The notes under the pieces are model-generated. The model did not search any database, was not told where the DNA came from, and saw nothing but the letters and a program-made list of their open reading frames with translations. The position numbers and the translations under genes were made by a program. From contig JADJLN010000001.1 in assembly GCA_016710115.1 (NCBI GenBank), positions 248,001 through 312,000 of the forward strand: 64,000 nt of DNA, given 5' to 3'. Below, piece by piece: positions 61,582 through 64,000 of this stretch. Source of the stretch: Saprospiraceae bacterium. GTDB taxonomy: Bacteria; Bacteroidota; Bacteroidia; Chitinophagales; Saprospiraceae. Position 1 is the first letter of the stretch, and each line of letters opens with the position of its first letter.

Positions 61582-62546
61582 TGTCAAGATCACTTCGTAT
61601 TGGATTGACCGGCGCTACAGGCCAGATCGGTGCCCATATCCTGGAGGCCCTGGTGGAAGCCGGACATGAGGATATCCATTGCCTGTCGAGGCATATGCAG
61701 GAACCCGTCGGCCGAACGGCAGGAGTGACCTGGTATCAGGGAGACATAACCGATCTGTTTACCCTGGATGCATTCATGGACAGTGTCGATATCGTTATCC
61801 ATGCGGCAGGTCTGGTATCCTATCGGAATCGCGATCATCGGGCGCTGGGCCGGACCAATGTCCAGGGCACAGCGAACCTGATCAACCTCTCGCTTGACGG
61901 TGGCGTGCGTCATTTCATTCACATCAGTTCCAGTGCCGTTCTGGGTCAGCCGATTGGCGGAATACTGCTCGATGAGTCGGCTTCGGTTCAGCCCGGCGAT
62001 GCCCATCGGATCTATGCCAACAGTAAATATGAAGGCGAATTGGAGGTTTGGCGAGGTATGGAGGAAGGTCTTGGTATTTCGATTGTGCTGCCAACTATTG
62101 TCCTGGACCCCCTTGGTAAGGGGAGATCGACACGGGTATTGATCGATGCTGTATGTTCAGGAAATCGGCGGTATCCTGGCGGGTCGCACGGATTCGTGGA
62201 CGCGCGGGATGTAGCTCAAGCAGTCATGATGCTGGTGGATCGCGGTCCGGTGCGGGAACGCATCCTGTTGAATGGCGAGAATACAAGCTATCAGCAGATC
62301 CTGGATCAAATGGCGGTCGCCATGGGCCGGGATTCACGGTCTACTGTATTGTCTGAGCAGAGCGCGCTTTGGATGAATCGGATCCGACGGTGGCTGGGAC
62401 GGGGCGGGCTGAGTGAGACAGAGGTCAGAATGGCATATGAGCAACGGGCTTATAACGCGGATCGGGCTGAAAAATCATATGGTATTTCGTTCAGGCCGCT
62501 GGAGGAGACCATCCGGGATATGGCGCACAACTGTACATGTTTCTGA
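61581..62546 (+). CDS. NAD-dependent epimerase/dehydratase (extended SDR)
   Basis: A 321-residue extended short-chain dehydrogenase: nucleotide motif LTGATGQIGAHILEAL (GxxGxxG), the Ser of 'HFIHISSSAVLGQP', and catalytic Tyr/Lys in IYANSKYEGE (YxxxK). The sequence style is that of 3-beta-HSD/dihydroflavonol-reductase-like extended SDRs. The substrate is unknown. Coupled to anmK. Confidence 0.9.
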   Translation: MSRSLRIGLTGATGQIGAHILEALVEAGHEDIHCLSRHMQEPVGRTAGVTWYQGDITDLFTLDAFMDSVDIVIHAAGLVSYRNRDHRALGRTNVQGTANLINLSLDGGVRHFIHISSSAVLGQPIGGILLDESASVQPGDAHRIYANSKYEGELEVWRGMEEGLGISIVLPTIVLDPLGKGRSTRVLIDAVCSGNRRYPGGSHGFVDARDVAQAVMMLVDRGPVRERILLNGENTSYQQILDQMAVAMGRDSRSTVLSEQSALWMNRIRRWLGRGGLSETEVRMAYEQRAYNADRAEKSYGISFRPLEETIRDMAHNCTCF

Positions 62547-62741
62547 TCCAGGGCCTTCCCGAAAATCTGGTGGATCTGCGGTCCATTCTTCACGAATCAT
62601 GTTTCATCCATAATGTCCATCTCATCCGGTTTCGGATGGCGGATCACCTGAAAACAGGGTTCACAGGTTTCCGGCATTCCCGATGAAAGAGATGCCCAGT
62701 CCGATAAAGATCATCCTCCCGGATGATCCTCTTCCCGGCCC

Positions 62742-62771
62742 TTGGCTCTTCCGCAAATTCTCCCTACTTTG
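62742..62771 (+). promoter_or_regulatory. Promoter of the EF-G-like gene
   Basis: TTG (62742-62744), a 20-bp spacer and TACTTTG (62765-62771) fit the Bacteroidota promoter with one fewer N in the -7 element. About 58 bp upstream of the start codon. The rest of the 283-bp gap 62547-62829 holds only a short inverted repeat, ATCATCC/GGATGAT, at about 62711-62728. Confidence 0.55.
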
Positions 62772-62829
62772 ATACCTGCTTTCGAGCACTTGAAAAATCA
62801 TTGTTGACGCAAAAAAGGGAGAACGGATT

Positions 62830-64000
62830 ATGAGCTATGAAACCAGAAACATCCGGAATGTCGTCCTGCTCGGACATTCCGGATCCGGGAAGACACTCTT
62901 TAACGAGTGTATGTTATTTGAGGCCGGAGCGATCAACCGCCGAGGCACGATCGAAGACCAGAACACGGTCTCTGATTTCTCAGATATTGAGCAGGAACGC
63001 GGCAATTCATTGTTTACAACGCTGATGCATGTCAGCTGGAAGGATTCCAAGATCAATATCCTGGATACACCCGGTTTTGATGATTTTGTCGGTGAAGTGG
63101 TCAGTGCACTGAAGGTGGCCGATACCGCTGTGATGATGCTCAATGCACGGAGCGGAGTAGAGGTGGGTACCGAACTCATCTGGGAATATGTCGAAACGTT
63201 TGACACACCTTCCATTTTTGTGATCAACCAGATGGATCACGACAAAGCGGATTTTGATATGACGCTTGACCAGGCGGTCAAACGGTTTGGTCCGAAAGTG
63301 ATCCCGGTACAGTTTCCATATAATTCGGGTACGGGATTCAATAGCATTGTTGATGCCCTTCGTATGGTGATGTACGTCTTTCCACCCGATGGCGGAGAAC
63401 CCGAAAAGAAGCCCATACCAGACAGTGAAAAGGAGCGCGCACAGGCGATGCACAATGCGCTTGTCGAAGCAGCAGCGGAAAATGACGAAACGCTGATGGA
63501 GCACTTTTTCGAAGATGGCAACCTCTCCGAAGAAGAGTTGACAAAAGGCCTGAATATCGCTATAGCCCATCAGCAGATTTTCCCGGTATTCTGTGCATCA
63601 GCAACACGCAATATGGGAAGCGGTCGGATCATGGGCTTTATCAATGATATCTGTCCATCACCTGCCGACCGGCCACCAAAGAAACTGGAAGGTGGCAAGA
63701 CACTGAATTGCGATGCAAAGGCGCCGACCAGTCTGTTTATTTACAAGACGATGTCAGAACAACGGGTCGGGATCGTTTCCTACTTCAAGGTTTATGCGGG
63801 AACGGTGCGAAGCAGTGATGAGCTGGTCAACAGCCGCAATGGTACGCATGAACGATTTGGAAATATTTTTGTGTCAGAAGGCAAGTCGCGTGAACAGGTC
63901 AATGAACTGCAAGCCGGCGACCTCGGCGTGACAGTCAAACTGAAAGATTCACACACAAATGATACCCTGAACACGAAGGGGACAGACCTCACCATTGAAC
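62830..64000 (+). CDS. Elongation factor G-like translational GTPase (3' end outside window)
   Basis: The frame opens at an ATG at 62830 and runs to the right edge (390 residues seen). P-loop NVVLLGHSGSGKTLFNECML, switch II/G3 INILDTPGFDDFVG and the specificity loop VFVINQMDHDK-like segment (FVINQMDHDKADFDM) identify a translation GTPase of the EF-G family. The SGSGKT P-loop and the low conservation of the usual effector segment are typical of the EF-G-like paralogue of Bacteroidota and other phyla rather than canonical fusA. The cut prevents checking domains II-V. Confidence 0.88.
   Translation, partial: MSYETRNIRNVVLLGHSGSGKTLFNECMLFEAGAINRRGTIEDQNTVSDFSDIEQERGNSLFTTLMHVSWKDSKINILDTPGFDDFVGEVVSALKVADTAVMMLNARSGVEVGTELIWEYVETFDTPSIFVINQMDHDKADFDMTLDQAVKRFGPKVIPVQFPYNSGTGFNSIVDALRMVMYVFPPDGGEPEKKPIPDSEKERAQAMHNALVEAAAENDETLMEHFFEDGNLSEEELTKGLNIAIAHQQIFPVFCASATRNMGSGRIMGFINDICPSPADRPPKKLEGGKTLNCDAKAPTSLFIYKTMSEQRVGIVSYFKVYAGTVRSSDELVNSRNGTHERFGNIFVSEGKSREQVNELQAGDLGVTVKLKDSHTNDTLNTKGTDLTIE

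Overview
The window comes from a Bacteroidota chromosome, probably a free-living aerobic member of the Saprospiria/Chitinophagia/Cytophagia type; the genus cannot be read from the sequence. The evidence is: three secreted proteins with C-terminal type IX secretion sorting domains, a CarboxypepD_reg-TonB receptor, Bacteroidota-type promoters (TTG, 19-21 bp, TAnnTTTG), DUF4837 and YceI/porin genes, an ECF sigma factor followed by an envelope-spanning partner, and a K+-dependent membrane pyrophosphatase. 

Layout. 1-2.4 kb: the end of a cvpA-like gene, a lipoprotein, and a RES/Xre-type toxin-antitoxin pair whose antitoxin is frameshifted. 2.7-12.7 kb: paaZ, a secreted subtilase, a heptamer-repeat spacer, a frameshifted TonB receptor with a metalloregulator-like operator, and two T9SS cargo proteins. 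12.8-22.8 kb: an envelope cluster with a CHASE2 sensor that has no output domain, two FecR-like proteins, a secreted caspase-TPR protease and a secreted M48-like zincin. 22.9-31 kb: DUF2891 and hydrolase genes, then a duplicated lipoprotein/ECF-sigma unit in which one sigma copy is a stub. 31-45 kb: LemA (frameshifted)/HtpX, an orphan Pycsar-effector-like protein with a degenerate HD domain, DUF937, a broken histone-deacetylase-like gene, an ADP-forming acyl-CoA synthetase fused to GNAT, two YceI proteins with a porin, a nitroreductase and the pyrophosphatase. 45-49 kb: TPR, DUF4837, TauE and methylmalonyl-CoA epimerase genes.

49-57 kb is an A+T-rich accessory island between a truncated and an intact copy of a FemAB/GNAT-like gene. 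Inside it, three consecutive same-strand gene cassettes (metalloprotease + lipoprotein; DUF2975 + HTH; DUF1003 + channel-like protein) each end in an imperfect palindrome built like an integron attC site. In all three, the 5' end of the cassette is exactly complementary over 9-10 bases to the outer arm of that same cassette's own 3' palindrome, as expected for circular cassettes inserted at G^TT. No integrase gene is in the window, so this looks like an integrase-less cassette cluster (CALIN) in a Bacteroidota background. 57.6-64 kb returns to core genes: O-methyltransferase, a membrane GT-C-like protein, cytochrome c, anmK, a nucleoside-diphosphate-sugar epimerase-like protein and an EF-G-like GTPase cut by the right edge.

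Two general properties stand out. First, three convergent (3'-3') gene gaps are filled by simple arrays with a 7-bp period, each with a different heptamer. Second, at least five genes are broken by what looks like loss of exactly one base, mostly in short homopolymers. That bias makes consensus error at least as likely as true pseudogenisation, so the frameshifted genes are described by the protein they would encode.
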